From the NCBI GenBank assembly GCA_035578175.1, contig JAQMRL010000016.1, positions 4,138,721 to 4,202,720 of the forward strand: a stretch of DNA of 64,000 bases, in the 5' to 3' direction. The position numbers and the translations under genes were made by a program. The notes beneath the pieces were generated by a model that was not told the DNA's origin, ran no database searches, and saw nothing but the letters and a program-made list of their open reading frames with translations. Source of the DNA: Catonia carolina (Eukaryota; Arthropoda; Insecta; Hemiptera; Achilidae). Below are positions 1-11,345 of this stretch, piece after piece (position 1 is the stretch's first letter; each line of letters starts with the position of its first letter).

Positions 1-36
1 TCAATGGTTACTTCTAGCCAATCATTTTCACCTGTA

Positions 37-1239
37 GAGTAAAGTGGGGCAAAATTACGCATTTAACATTTCGTCAGCAGTTCTGTGTACGCCGTTACAC
101 TTACGTGTTCGGAAATTGGTGGAAAATAATGTTACTTTATTTGGTTTCAATAGAAAGTATTAAAACAAATATCAGCTAATCCATTTCCCAGAAAAATAAT
201 ATTTTTCACACTTACGTCAAATGCGTACTCTTACCCGACCTGCCGGGTAAAAGTACGCACCCCGTGGGGCAAAAGTACGCACATCTTTTTTCGCAAGAAT
301 AAATTAGAAAAACTAAAACCGTCTATTTCACAATATTTTTTATTGATAATTAAGTTGTATCACGTGCAATAACAATATTAGCATCAAATAATAGTTAATA
401 ATAGCAGTCTTCAAATCAAGTTTGTATGAAATTCAAATAGTTGTCTTATTTGTCTACAAATAAAAGTGAATTCATATTTAAAATACACAAATTTTTATTT
501 AAACTAAAATAGTAGACTATTAACAGTAAATATAATACCTAATATAACATAAACGTACAATCTAAAGTAACAAAAAACCTAACTTAACTAATTTTACTTA
601 AATTCTATTTATTTGGCTAAAAGTACCCAATTTTACCAGTATTTTGGTACAAACCTTTTACCCGAGTACAAATTCTAAACAGACTAAATTAAAATAAATT
701 TGAAAAGAAACATTAAAAAATTATGTTCATATTTTTAGTCTAATTAGATCTAATCAGAAAATAGTCGCAGGTAAAACGTCTGATACGTTCATAACTAGAA
801 CAGGCCTCATGCCACCACGACTCACACACATGCGAACTTTTACCCCGCAGTAAATGCGTATTCTTGCCCCGTGGTGCGTGCAGAATAATTCCGCCACGTA
901 GTGCAGCCTAACAAACAGACTCACTGACAATGAACTACATGAAATTGTAGTACTAGATTTCCTCTTTCAGACAGTGTATTTGTTTTCCTGACACATTCGT
1001 TACTTCGAACCACAGAGCTTAACTAAAGGGAACGAAATATTAGATCAGAATAAGAAAATACAAACTTATCTCATTTTCTCTGTGAAACAACACAGAACCG
1101 ACTTGAAGCGTGTTGATCTACAGTTGGGCGTAACTACTTCTAACAATGCCCCATAGTCGTGCCAAAGAAAAGTTCTTTAAAACCGAATTTCCCGCATTGC
1201 GTACTCTTACCCGCCGCGTACTCTTGCCCCACTTTACTC
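37..1239. mobile_element. Non-autonomous TA-flanked DNA transposon, 1.2 kb, inside Rep-B
   Basis: Terminal inverted repeats begin GAGTAAAGTGGGGCAA at 37 and end TTGCCCCACTTTACTC at 1239. A TA dinucleotide lies on each side (35-36 and 1240-1241). The empty site is seen at 9809 and 28849, where Rep-B reads through as CACCTGTAATCAGC, so the boundaries are certain. No transposase reading frame was found. Subterminal blocks repeat a GGGGCAAAAGTACGC-type motif in both orientations (about 225-282, 835-875, 1190-1235). TA duplication and termini suggest a Tc1/mariner/pogo-type relative; the superfamily is inference. Confidence 0.8.
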
Positions 1240-1241
1240 TA

Positions 1242-1520
1242 ATCAGCAACAGCACAAGACAATGCTACAGAAAATGCCTAATAGATTTATTTACAAGAAT
1301 CATTTAACTGCTTGGACATATACTAGCTTCTTTCTTGACAAAGTGTCACATTTATTTTCAACAAATTGCTAAGTTAAGTGACGGGCATCTTCCCAAATAT
1401 TACTTGGGAAGAGAAGATGTTGCTTGTTAAACAACGGGTGATTATTTTATGTGTTTGAACTTTTTGAAAACTAATTTGAGGAACCTTTCATTTTTGAAGT
1501 TCGAGGTTATGATTTACCCC
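1242..1520. repeat. Rep-B fragment (continues from 1-36)
   Basis: The sequence interrupted by the 1.2-kb transposon. It matches 9810-10030 and 28850-29060: the ATCAGCAACAGCACAAGACA block, then the TTGCTTGTTAAACAA block. It runs into a left-truncated Rep-A copy. No coding potential seen. Confidence 0.75.
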
Positions 1521-2125
1521 TTAAAGTTAGCAATTGGTCTGCGAGTGTGTGAAAAGAAAATCTCAAGAACGGAACATCGTATGAACTTGAAACTTAAGTC
1601 ACATACCATCACCGGACTCGACACGAATATTTTCATCAAAATCGGTCAACCAGAAGTAGTAGTTTATTCGTGTAACTTTTCACTTTTTTATGTTTTTCTC
1701 AAAATTGGATACTACGATTTTTTTTAAAATCGCCTGGTTTACTAAATTTTTTATGCTCTACAAGATAGGGTAGGCGCTATGTTTGCTGAAATTCTTGGTG
1801 AGGCTGTTTTCACGTATAAACATTGTTTACTTAAGATTACGGCTTCAATATGCATTTTAGCGAAAAAATTTATATAATCAAAGTTGTAGAGAATTTAAAA
1901 TCCTACAACTTTTATTTCAAACATTTTTGTACAATGCTTACTTTAGCGGTAATTAGCAATTTTCTGAAATTGTTTTTTTTCTCACATTTATGACAAAAAT
2001 TTATGCATTTTATGACAAAGGTATATATAATCAAATTTATAGGAAATTAAAAGATCTACAACTTTTATTGTGCGTATTTTTCTGTACAGAGCCTAATTTT
2101 AATGATGATGATTTTAAAAATGTGT
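1520..2125 (+). repeat. Rep-A copy 1, left-truncated
   Basis: Starts within the AGCAATTGGTCTG segment of Rep-A and continues through the TTTGCTGAAATTCTTGG and TATGCATTTTA blocks. Both Rep-A ends are missing. It is fused directly to Rep-B on the left; the same kind of fusion is seen at 29150. Confidence 0.75.
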
Positions 2126-2267
2126 AACAAGCAAATATTTTGCTTGTTAAACAATGGGTGAGTATTTTATACATTTGAACTGTTTTTAAAAACCCAGCTT
2201 TAAATACACTTCAATTCCGAATTTGAGGTTATGTTTTACACCTTACAACTTAATCTTCGGTACAAAT

Positions 2268-3140
2268 TTTTTTTGCATCCAGGAGACTCCAAAAGGGAGT
2301 ATAGGACATGTCAAGATAAAACTGATAAATAAAAAGTTTATCACAATGATAAAATCATCACTTACTACCAAAAATGTGTTTCTGCTACTGCTTACTTCAC
2401 TACGCTTGTCATGAACCACATTATATCAAAAATTACACAAAAATTAAAATTAAAAAGTCAAACACAATGATAAATTCATCGCTTACCAATTATTTCTCCC
2501 TGCTAATGCTTAACTCAGTAGGCTTGTCATGAACCCCTTTGTATCAAATAGTACACAATATTTGTTTAATTAGAAGTTAAATTCATTTCAACCAAAAAGT
2601 ATTTAGAAAGGAATTCATGCACACTGTAAAATGTTTCATCAATCAAATATTGTTTTAGCTTTTTTTTTTAAACTACTTAAAATTGTCACAACTTTTTAAA
2701 CCTTGTGGCACTTTATTGATGTAATTTCTACCTGCATAAGTTGGTTTTTGTTTAAACAATTTAGTGTTGTGATTAGCAACATAATAATTGATTCTGTTTC
2801 TTGTGTCGTGGTTGTGAAGATCTAAATTCTGTAAAAAGGTATTTTGCTTCACATACATTATCACTTCAAAAATATACAAAAAGGAACTGTGACCAATTGC
2901 AGCTCTTTATATAGTGATCTGCACGAGGTAAGGTGGTTGACTCCCATCATATACAAAACAACTTTTTTTGTGTATTTTAAAAACTCTTTCTATCTTACAC
3001 TGTGCTGAATTACCCCATACTAATATGGCATACCTGATATGAAATAAAATTAAACCATGATAAGCTGCTATTAGCAATTTTTTATCATTTAATCTGGCAA
3101 TTTGTTTTAATGCAAATACCCCAGATGATATTTTACCACT
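2268..3140 (-). pseudogene. LINE-alpha copy i: 3' end and C-terminal reverse-transcriptase remnant
   Basis: On the minus strand the sequence encodes the end of a jockey-group non-LTR retrotransposon polyprotein. The segment IFEVIMYVKQNTFLQNL followed by the HNHDTRNR motif corresponds to the C-terminal part of LINE-alpha copies iv and v. It is followed by a 3' UTR with two ~110-bp tandem units (GGTTCATGACAAGCC motif), the TCCTATACTCC/GGAGTCTCC terminal hairpin and an A-tract (T-tract at 2268-2276 on plus). The catalytic RT domain is deleted: at 3140 the sequence jumps straight to the 5' unit. Non-functional. Confidence 0.8.
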
Positions 3141-3860
3141 AAAATAAATAAGTTGTTTTTGCCTTCAACGATTGAATATTAATTAGGATTAATAGAATCT
3201 CGTCCACTATCATGTTCATGAAGCTACAAAGTTGTAAAAACCGCTGACCTTGTCAAACAAAAGTCAGTCAAAAAAAATCAATTTTATACATAACATGTCA
3301 ATAGTCAATATAATATGCTGAATCATTCTTTAAAAGATTATCAATTTTTAAAATAATCAAATAACTAGATTCATTATTTCTGGGCCACGTTACAGGGCAT
3401 GACCTTGGGACAAATGAAACGAGTTGTATCTTGTAAACACTGACCGAATAATTTTCACAACTGAACACAAAACCGTCTCTAATTGAATGTGCAGTGCCCA
3501 GTACACTTAATTAGAATAACCGAATGCACATCCTCTATTAAACTTTTTATAAGTTTCGACTCCCAAACATAACCTGAAAAGATTTTAATACTCTTCATCT
3601 AGTAAATAAAACAAAAACACAATTTACCAATCAGTCAGTTTGGTCGACTGCAGATTCTTTGAACCCACTATTCACTTTTCTATAATGGTCTATTACTGTT
3701 TAATAGTATTAAATTGTTTGCTTCACGTTTATTTACAAACACATGATCACTTTCCTTTTCAACTAAAAACGAAAGCTACCATTCTGTAAATAGAAAAACA
3801 GCCGCTAGATAGCGCAACTACTATGCGGTGTTGATACGTTTTTAAAAACGTTAATTTCCA
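3141..3860 (-). repeat. LINE-alpha-associated 5' unit
   Basis: Upstream of the LINE-alpha remnant on the minus strand. About 530 bp of it (3320-3850) matches the duplicated units at 10310-10820 and 10855-11340 and the unit at 30950-31400, including GTTTGGTCGACTGCAG and CGCTAGATAGCGCAAC. The position suggests a 5' UTR or promoter monomer; this is inference. Confidence 0.65.
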
Positions 3861-3959
3861 TAGTTTAAAATAATTATAATTTTGATACTACTGTACAAAG
3901 GAATTTAAATTATATAGAACAATCACAGGAAATAAGTAAAAGCTTCAACCATTGGTTAC

Positions 3960-5870
3960 ATCCATGGGGAACAATAAATAATCATCGAGATGTAGTTAGT
4001 AACAAGGGATACACAGATATACCAAAAATGGTTAACAGTATTAATGAAGTTATAGAGAATGGTTCAGAAATTAGTAATTATTTTAATAAGTATTATCAGG
4101 AAGTAGCTTCAAAGCTTAAACAGCAGATTACAGAAACTGATGGATATTATGAAGCAAGGGGGGATAGAGTTATAGATAAATTTTTATTTAGCCCAGTTTC
4201 ACATGAGGAACTAGAATCAGTTATCGATAGCTTAAAAAGTAAGAAAACTGAAGGATAAGATCGGATCTCGGGTATTATTGTTAAAGAATGTACACAATTT
4301 TTATTAACACCTCTCCTTCTTCTAATTAACTTCTCCCTGAGAATAGGTGTATTTCCAAAGCAACTGAAGGAAGGTAAAATATTGCCTGTGTTTAAGAACG
4401 GCAATACCCAATTAGTTGAAAATTATAGGCCCATAAGCCAATTAAACACTATTAGCAAAATGTTTGAAAAGGTAGTGTTCATTAGGTTAATCAGTTTTTT
4501 GACTGAAACCTTATCATATCAAAAGATCAGCTTGGTTTCCAAAAGGGTAAGTCAACCAAAACTGCTATTGTCTCAGTTTTTCAGCAAGTAGTAGATATAT
4601 TGGATGCAGGAGAGAAGGCCTTAACTGTGTTTTTAGATCTCAGTAAAGCTCTCGACTGTGTTGATCATGAAGTCTTGTTGAAAAGGTTAGAGTCATTAGG
4701 TATTAGGGGCGTAGAACTTAAATAGTTTGTCTTATCTAGTAGAAAGAGTACAGTGCGTAGAAATAACTAGAGTAGGTAGTTCGGAAGAAACTTTACAAAA
4801 ATTTTGTCTGAAAAGCTTGATGATGTCAAAGCTGGTGTTCCACAGGGTTCAATTATTTTAGGTCCCATTTTGTTTTGTTGTATATAAATAGATTACCAGA
4901 AATCTTACTTAACAGTACAGCTTTATTGTTTGCTGATGATACTTCAATCATAAATAAAATTTTACTGGTAGATAGTCTCGAAGTGAATACATATATTAGC
5001 ATCGAATCTGTAGTCCAATTTCTGAATGAATTAATTTTAACAGTTGATGGGAAAAAATGTCAGTACTTACATTTCAAAAACAAACACAATGTAAACAAAA
5101 ACAGAGAAGTGGATGCCTTTATACAAAATAATATCCTAGATCGTGTGCAAACAGTGAAGTTTCTAGGAGTGTCACTATATAGGACTCTATCATGGGATTT
5201 ATATACAGATAAAATTTGTGGTAAAATAGCATCTGGGTATTTGCATTAAAACAAATTGCCAGTTTAAATGATAAAAAATTGCTAATGCCAGTTTATCATG
5301 GTTTAATTTTATCTCATATCAGGTATGCTATATTAGTATGGGGTAATTCATCACAGTGTAACATGGAAGGAGTTTTTAAAATACAAAAAAACCTTTTAGG
5401 TCTATGATGGTAGTCAACCACCTTACCTCATGCAGATCTCTATTTAAAGAGCTGCAATTGCTGACAGTTCCTTCTTTGTACATTTTTGAAGTGATAATGT
5501 ACGTAAAGCAAAATACCTTTTTACAGAATTTAGATGTTCACAACCACTACACAAGAAACAGAATCGATTATTATGTTGCTAATCACAACAGTAAATTGTT
5601 TAAACAAAATTAACCTATGCAGGTAGAAAATACATCAATAAATTTACACAAAGTTTAAAAAGTTGACAATTAAGTCATTTAAAAAAACCTAAACAATATT
5701 TGATTCATGAAACATTTTACAGTGGGCACGATTTCCTTTTTTTAATAGTTATTGGTTGAAAAGTACTTAACTTCTAATTAAACAAATATTTTGTACTATT
5801 TGATACAAAGGGGTTTATGACAAGCCTACTGAAGTAAGCAGTAGCAGAAACTAATTTTTTCCATTCCAAA
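3960..5870 (+). pseudogene. LINE-alpha copy ii: decayed reverse transcriptase
   Basis: Plus-strand copy of a jockey-group non-LTR retrotransposon, head-to-head with copy i. In shifting frames it keeps the pre-RT linker (INEVIENGSEISNYFNKYY, 4028-4258), an NYRPIS motif (4382-4591), a fingers/palm stretch with DLSKALDCVDHE (~4635-4670), AGVPQGS (~4830), LLFADDTSII with the catalytic FADD (4921-4950), and the C-terminal VKFLGVSLY region to 5613. Frameshifts and stops break it at least five times. The endonuclease is absent. The 3' UTR (5700-5870) ends before the terminal hairpin. It is more diverged than copies iii-v. Confidence 0.85.
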
Positions 5871-5984
5871 CATTCCATAAAACTTATACAATGAAACAAA
5901 AAGTAAAATTTAATTTTACTCTTTGTTGTGAGCAAGCGGTTATGCATGCAGTAAACTAATAAGCAGTCTAATTCTTCTTTCTCT
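5871..5984. other. Rep-F fragment and A-rich spacer
   Basis: Positions 5928-5975 match, in reverse, the right half of Rep-F at 12663-12712 (TTTACTGCATGCATAA). The rest shows nothing recognisable. Confidence 0.4.
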
Positions 5985-6205
5985 ATCCATTGAATTGTTT
6001 TACAATATTTTAAGTTCTTTCAACTGGTTTATTAATAGGGACATTAAGTCTATTAAAATTAGCTTCCTTCTCACAGCACTTTAATTCATGTAATATCAGA
6101 TTTCGTTCTCCGCTATGGATTGTTTTCCTACGTTTACAAACACTTACAGCAGTAGACATTAGTTTTGTACCACATAAAATGCACCGCAAAATCTCAATTT
6201 CTATT
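5985..6205 (-). pseudogene. Possible DNA-transposase N-terminal fragment (HTH-type)
   Basis: A short minus-strand reading frame (stop at 6010-6012) contains a CxxC pair (ILRCILCGTKL), then TIHSGERNLILHELK and NVPINKPVERT before the stop. By recollection this layout, a basic segment followed by 'vPl.k..ERT', resembles the start of helix-turn-helix domains in IS630/DDE-type transposase-like proteins common in insect genomes. The next helices are missing. A possible acceptor (TTAATAG) lies just upstream. It is followed on the minus strand by Rep-F sequence. Very tentative. Confidence 0.3.
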
Positions 6206-6289
6206 AAAATTATTAGTAGGCTAGTAAGAAATCAAGAGTCCCACAACAAATACAGATTGAATGAATATTTTCGCAAGAGAACAATGTTT

Positions 6290-7066
6290 TATGAAAAAAC
6301 CTTGTGTGAAACACTCACATAACTTTCTCTTGCCAATGCAAATAATGAACGATACAACCTAACGTTAGAAATAAAACGTTAGTAATAAAACATTAGAAAT
6401 AAACAATAAAACTAACATCAACAACCTTATTTTAACAATGAGTGAATGATGCAAAATTAAAACCAACCTTAGTTTGGCTTAATAATGCAGAAAATCACTC
6501 TTTCACGCTAAACTTCTCTAGGCTCTAGAGAAAAATGATTCAAATAAAAGTTGTAGATCTTTTAATTTTTTATAAATTTCATTATATACACTTTTGTCAT
6601 AGAATGCATACTAGGGCTGAAATCTTAAAAAATCGATTTTTCACACGTTTTCGTGAGGAAAAACAGAAAATTGCTAATTACCGCTAAACTAAGCGTTATA
6701 CAAAAAAAAGTTTGAAATAAAAGTAGTAGGATTTTAAATTCTCTACAATTTTTATTATATAAATTTTTGTGGATCAGCCGTAATCTTAAAAAAATAAATT
6801 TTTTACGTGAAAACAGCCTCACCAAGAATTTCAGCAAACATGTCGCCTACCCTATCTTGTAGAGCATAAAAAAATTAAGTAAACCAGGCGATTTTTAAAA
6901 AAATCATAGGACCAGTTTTTGAGAAAATCGCAAAAAAGTGAAAAATTATACGAATATATTACTACTTCCGGTTGACCGATTTTGGTGAAAATGTTCGTGT
7001 CGGTCCGGTAGTGGTATGTAACTTAAGTTTCAAGTTCGTACAATGTTCCGTTCTTGAGATATTTTG

Positions 7067-7129
<63 letters not shown>

Positions 7130-7259
7130 CAATCGCTAAAAACATATTTTTTGGGTTCAGGGGGTCTGAAAACGTATAGATCCGGTGAAAATTTAATTTC
7201 GAAAAATCGACATGAAAACAATACGTTCCTTCCTATATATTCATATAGGCAAGAGAAAG
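6290..7259 (-). repeat. Rep-A copy 2, near full length
   Basis: Both ends are present: the right end (GTGTGAAACACTCAC then ACTTTCTCTTGCCAATGC, 6303-6340) and the left end (TTCATATAGGCAAGAGAAAG, 7240-7259). The two ends share an inverted 12-mer CTTTCTCTTGCC. The internal dinucleotide tract is expanded to about 60 bp of (AC)n at 7069-7127. The open frames crossing it are products of the dinucleotide repeat. Confidence 0.85.
7069..7127. repeat. (AC)n microsatellite within Rep-A copy 2
   Basis: Near-pure AC repeat of about 59 bp. Other Rep-A copies carry a short GT run at the same place, so this is an expansion in situ. Confidence 0.95.
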
Positions 7260-7270
7260 TAAAAAAACAA

Positions 7271-7271
<1 letters not shown>

Positions 7272-7307
<36 letters not shown>

Positions 7308-7440
7308 CAGAGTAGCATGGGCCAAGTGATAACGGGGCGACTGTAGGATGTTTCCAGATGTGGATTATAATGGTGGGTGGATGCGTAGTTAAGCAACATA
7401 TCTCCCTCTCGCTCGCTCGGCTGTCCACTTGAATAATCCA
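7272..7440. repeat. (AC)n tract and Rep-F fragment
   Basis: AC repeat at 7272-7302, then 7320-7425, which is the reverse complement of the left part of Rep-F (12560-12660): GATAACGGGGCGACTGTAGG, TGGATTATAATGG and the CTCGCTCGCTCGGC end. Confidence 0.6.
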
Positions 7441-7599
7441 TCTGCTGGATATGTTTACATTGTATTGTAGGCTGGACTGGTTGAGTGTTTTTGTAATTAC
7501 AGATTATGGAGGCAGGTGTTATTAGCCTTATTTGGCTATATCACTAGCAGTAGCAGACACAGTTGAGTGTGAGGGTGACATCATTAGAATACATTGAAT

Positions 7600-8640
7600 G
7601 GTACCCACCCAACTGACGTCTGTGAAGTTGGCCCCACCCATACAAAAATTTGAAAAAAAAATTAGTGCATTCGATTGTTCTACGTTTGTTCCGGATTGTT
7701 CCGCAAAAATTTTCGTTTGTTCCGCTCAAATAAGCGAGAAAATCGAGAAAAACCGTGGGTGGGGCTAACTTCACGATGGCCCCCCCCCCATTTAACTTTT
7801 TCAACTTTTTTTGCATAGATCGATAGATCTTCGTTTGTTCCGGATTGTTCCGCAAAAAATTTCGTTTGTTCCGCTCAAACAAGCGAGAAAATCGAGGAAA
7901 TCTGGGTGGGGCTAATTTCACGCTGGCCCCCCCCCACTCAACTTTTCCAACTTTTTTTTGCATAGATCGATAGATCTTCGTTTGTTCCGGATTGTTCCAC
8001 AAAAATTTTCGTTTGTTCCGCTCAAATAAGCGAGAAAATCGAGGAAAACTGCGGCGAGCTAGCCCCCCCCCCACTCAACTTTTTGAACTTTTTTATACAT
8101 GGATCGATAGGTCTTCGTTTGTTCCGGATTGTTCCGCAAAAATTTTCGTTCGTTCTGCTCAAATAAGCGAGAAAATCGAGGAAAACTGCTGGGGGATAGC
8201 GTGAAGTTAGCCCCACCCACTCAACTTTTTGAACTTTTTTTTACATGGATCGATAGGTCTTCGTTTGTTCCGGATTGTTCCGCAAAAATTTTCGTTTGTT
8301 CCGCTCAAATAAGCGAGAAAATCGAGGAAAACTGCTGAGGGATAGCGTGAAGTTAGCCCCACCCACTCAACTTTCTGAACTTTTTTTTACATGGATCGAT
8401 AGATCTTCGTTTGTTTCGGATTGTTCCGCAAAAATTTTCGTTTGTTCCGCTCAAATAAGCGAGAAAATCGAGGAAAACTGCTGGGGGATAGCGTGAAGTT
8501 AGCCCCACCCACTCAACTTTTTGAACTTTTTTTTACATGGATCGATAGATCTTCGTTTGTTCCGGATTGTTCCGCAAAAATTTTCGTTTGTTCCGCTCAA
8601 ATAGGCGAGAAAATCGAGGAAAACTTTGTAGTGGTGGGGG
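7600..8640. repeat. 146-bp minisatellite, about seven units
   Basis: Tandem array whose unit contains TTCGTTTGTTCCGGATTG, GCAAAAATTTTCGTTTG, AAATAAGCGAGAAAATCGAG and a GTGAAGTTAGCCCCACCC block. The TTCGTTTGTTCCGG landmark recurs near 7682, 7828, 7977, 8114, 8260, 8406 and 8552. The last four intervals are 146 bp; the older units differ in length and carry C-runs. CGTTTGTTCCG occurs twice per unit. Because 146 is not a multiple of 3, the near-identical ~70-codon frames restarting in each unit are not a real protein. Confidence 0.95.
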
Positions 8641-8880
8641 TAAACAAGCGCGTTTAATATATTTAACATTGTTTTTGTCTATATTTATAGCCCTTCAATA
8701 GCTATGTCTACACACATGCGCTTGTGTCATGCGCCTGACGCATGCCTCATTGCATGCACTTCACTTGTCCGCACTCGTTTGAAGAGCTTTATCTCAAAAA
8801 AAATCTGACGAATATTTTTGAATTCTACACTAAATTAAAGCGTGTTTTTTAGTATAAAAGTACATTAACGGAAAACCGGC
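8641..8880. other. Unassigned spacer
   Basis: Nothing recognisable. It contains a run of alternating purine/pyrimidine (CATGCGCTTGTGTCATGCG) near 8715 but no supported feature. Confidence 0.3.
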
Positions 8881-9365
8881 TAAAAACCAATATGCCAGTA
8901 GAAATAATTAACAATAAACCTAATATTAGTAATAAAACATTAGAAATAAACAAAAAACTAACCTCAATAAACATAACCTAATTTTAATCATGAATGAAAA
9001 ACTCAAAATGAAAATTAACCTTAGTTAGGCTTAAAAATATGGAAATCACTCATTCGTCACACTAAACTAGGCTCTGTAGAGAAAATGCTATAAATAAAAG
9101 TTGGGGAGCTTTTATTTTCTTATAAATTAGATTATATACACTTTTGTCGTAAGATGCTAAGGCGGCAATCTTAAAAAAAAATCAATTTTTTCACGATTTC
9201 ATGAGAAAAAAACAGAAAACCAGTAATTACTGCTTAACTAAGCTTTATACAAAAAATGTTTGAAATAAAAGTTGTAGTTTTTAAATTCTCAACAACTTGT
9301 ATTCCATACAATTTTGCTCTAAAATGCATATTAAAGCCGCAATCTTAAATATAAATTTTTCAGCA
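8881..9365 (-). repeat. Rep-A copy 3, partial
   Basis: Minus-strand copy of the right half of Rep-A: the AACCTCAATAAACATAACC block, two diverged internal ~165-bp units (AAAATGCTATAAATAAAAG..., AAAAATGTTTGAAATAAAAG...). It ends before the TTTGCTGAAATTC block. Fused to Rep-B sequence at about 9366. Confidence 0.75.
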
Positions 9366-9389
9366 ATTACTTGTCTGCACAAATCACTC

Positions 9390-10121
9390 ATAACCTTACT
9401 TTTGACTTGGGTCCCTTTTCCCATGGACAGTCACATAAACTATTAATTCTGAATGCATAAATTCCTTTTTAAACTTTCCTCTTTAAAACAACAACAAAAC
9501 CGAAATAATTACAATGAATTTCACAATAAAACTAACATACCTTTAATGAAATTCACTTAATTGGCTAGTTTTCTTGGATACTGAATTGTCAATGAGACTT
9601 CCTTTTCCAATGATATTTAAGATTCAGTCCCAGCACAGGATGGTATCTCAAGTAATTTATGTTGTGGTGTACTTCAAGGCTGCCTGCGCACAAGAAAACA
9701 ATAACATTAGGTCCAACTGAAATACAATGTACATTCACCATACATGCATGTACCAATGTGGACATATTTTCATATCAATGGTTACTTCTAGCCAATCATT
9801 TTCACCTGTAATCAGCAACAGCACAAGACAATGCTACAGAAAATGCCTAATAGATTTCATTACATGAACCACTTGGACATAAGTTTATTACATCAAATTT
9901 ATTCTGGCTTCCTTTCTTTACAAACTATGACACATTTATTATCAACAAATTGCTCTATTAAGTCACGGGCATCTTTCAAAATATTATTTGGGAAGGCAAG
10001 AATTTGCTTGTTAAACAATGGGTATTTTATACCTCTGAACTTTTTTAAAAAACCGACTTTAGAAACACTTCGATTCCGAAGTTTGAGGTTATGGTTTACT
10101 ACTTACAACTTAAACTTCGGT
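9390..10121. repeat. Rep-B copy 2
   Basis: Positions 9550-9840 are almost identical to 28570-28860. It contains GATATTTAAGATTCAGTCCC, the ATACATGCATGTACCAATG block and the uninterrupted CACCTGTAATCAGC site. On the minus strand TTCATTAAAG|GTATGTTAG (9530-9550) looks like a splice donor; the 28.6-kb copy has AAAG|GTAAGT at the same place. No long reading frame, so it may be a transcribed non-coding segment; this is inference. Confidence 0.75.
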
Positions 10122-11345
10122 ACAAATAAATAAGTTGGTTTTGGCTGTAACGATTAAATATTAATTATGATTAATAGAACCTCGTGTACTATCATGTTTC
10201 CTTGAAGCTCCAAAATTGTAAAAACCGTCTGACCTTGTCGAAAAAAGTCGGTTAAAGCAACAATCATTATAATATGCAGAATCGTTCATTAAACGATCAC
10301 CAATTTTTTAAATAATCAAATAACTAGATTCAGCATTTCTGGACCACGTTGCAAGGGCTTGACCAAAGGAAAAACGAACTAGTTTGGATCTTGTGAACAC
10401 TGACCGAATAATTTTCACAACTGAACAATAAACCGTCTCTAATTAAATCTGCAGTGCCCAGTACTCTTTATTAGTATAAGCGAATACACATTCTCTAATA
10501 AACTTTTTATTTAACGATGTTCATACTAAGTTTTGATTCTCACACATAACCTGAAAAGATTTCAAAACACGTCATCTAGTGAATATAACAAAACCATAAT
10601 TTACCAATCAGTTAGTTTGGTCGACTGCAGATTCTTGAATCCACTATCCAATTTTCTATAATAATTGATTACTGTTTATTAGTACTAATTGTTTTCTCCT
10701 AGTTTATTTACTAACACACGATCACTTCTTTCCCACTTAAAACGAAAAGTCCATTTTGTAAATTAAAAAACTGTCGCTAGATAGCTCAACTATACGGTGT
10801 TGATACGTTTTTAAAGTCAATAAATACAGAACCGTTTATTAAAAGATCGCCAATTTTTAAAATAATCAATTAACGAGATTCATTATTTCTGGAGCACATT
10901 ACAGGGCATGACAAATGAAACGAGTTGACTTTTGTAAACACTGACCGAATAATTTTCACAACTGAACACAAAACCGTCTCTAATTAAATCTGCAGTGCCC
11001 AGTACACTTGATTAGAATAACCGAATACACATCCTCTATTAAACTTTTTATAAGTTTCGACTCCCAAACATAACCTGAAAAGATTTTAATACTCTTCACC
11101 TAGTAAATAAAACAAACATAATTTACCAATCATTTAATTTGGTCGACTGCAGATTCTTCTAGCCCACTATCCACTTTTCTATAATAACCTATTACTGTTT
11201 AATAGTACTAATTATTTTATTCAGGTTTATAAGCAAAAACACGAACGCTTCGTTCCCTCCTTTATGGAAAGCGACTGTTTCATAAATGAAAAAACTGGCG
11301 CTAGATAGCGCAACTATACTTGTTGATACTTTTTAAAAACTTTAA
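10122..11345 (-). repeat. Tandem pair of LINE-alpha 5' units
   Basis: Two direct ~530-bp copies (10310-10820 and 10855-11340) of the unit found upstream of LINE-alpha at 3320-3850 and 30950-31400. Shared landmarks: ACTGACCGAATAATTTTCAC, TTTGGTCGACTGCAGATTC and CGCTAGATAGC. At 10121 the whole LINE body is missing: Rep-B (CTTCGGTACAAAT) is joined straight to the AAATAAGTTGGTTTTGG segment that lies just inside the 5' unit in the other copies. Confidence 0.75.

Noticed and set aside
1449..1727. Short frames inside Rep-A copies (for example 1449, 14702, 22936, 27531, 60368)
   Set aside because: They recur wherever Rep-A occurs, with different stops in each copy and no conserved protein.
7030..7428. 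Long open frames on both strands through the AC repeats
   Set aside because: They translate as alternating Cys/Val or His/Thr and exist only because dinucleotide repeats lack stop codons.
7544..8657. Seven similar ~70-codon frames (FRKNFRLFRSNKREN...)
   Set aside because: They are the 146-bp minisatellite read from the same ATG in each unit; the frame changes from unit to unit.
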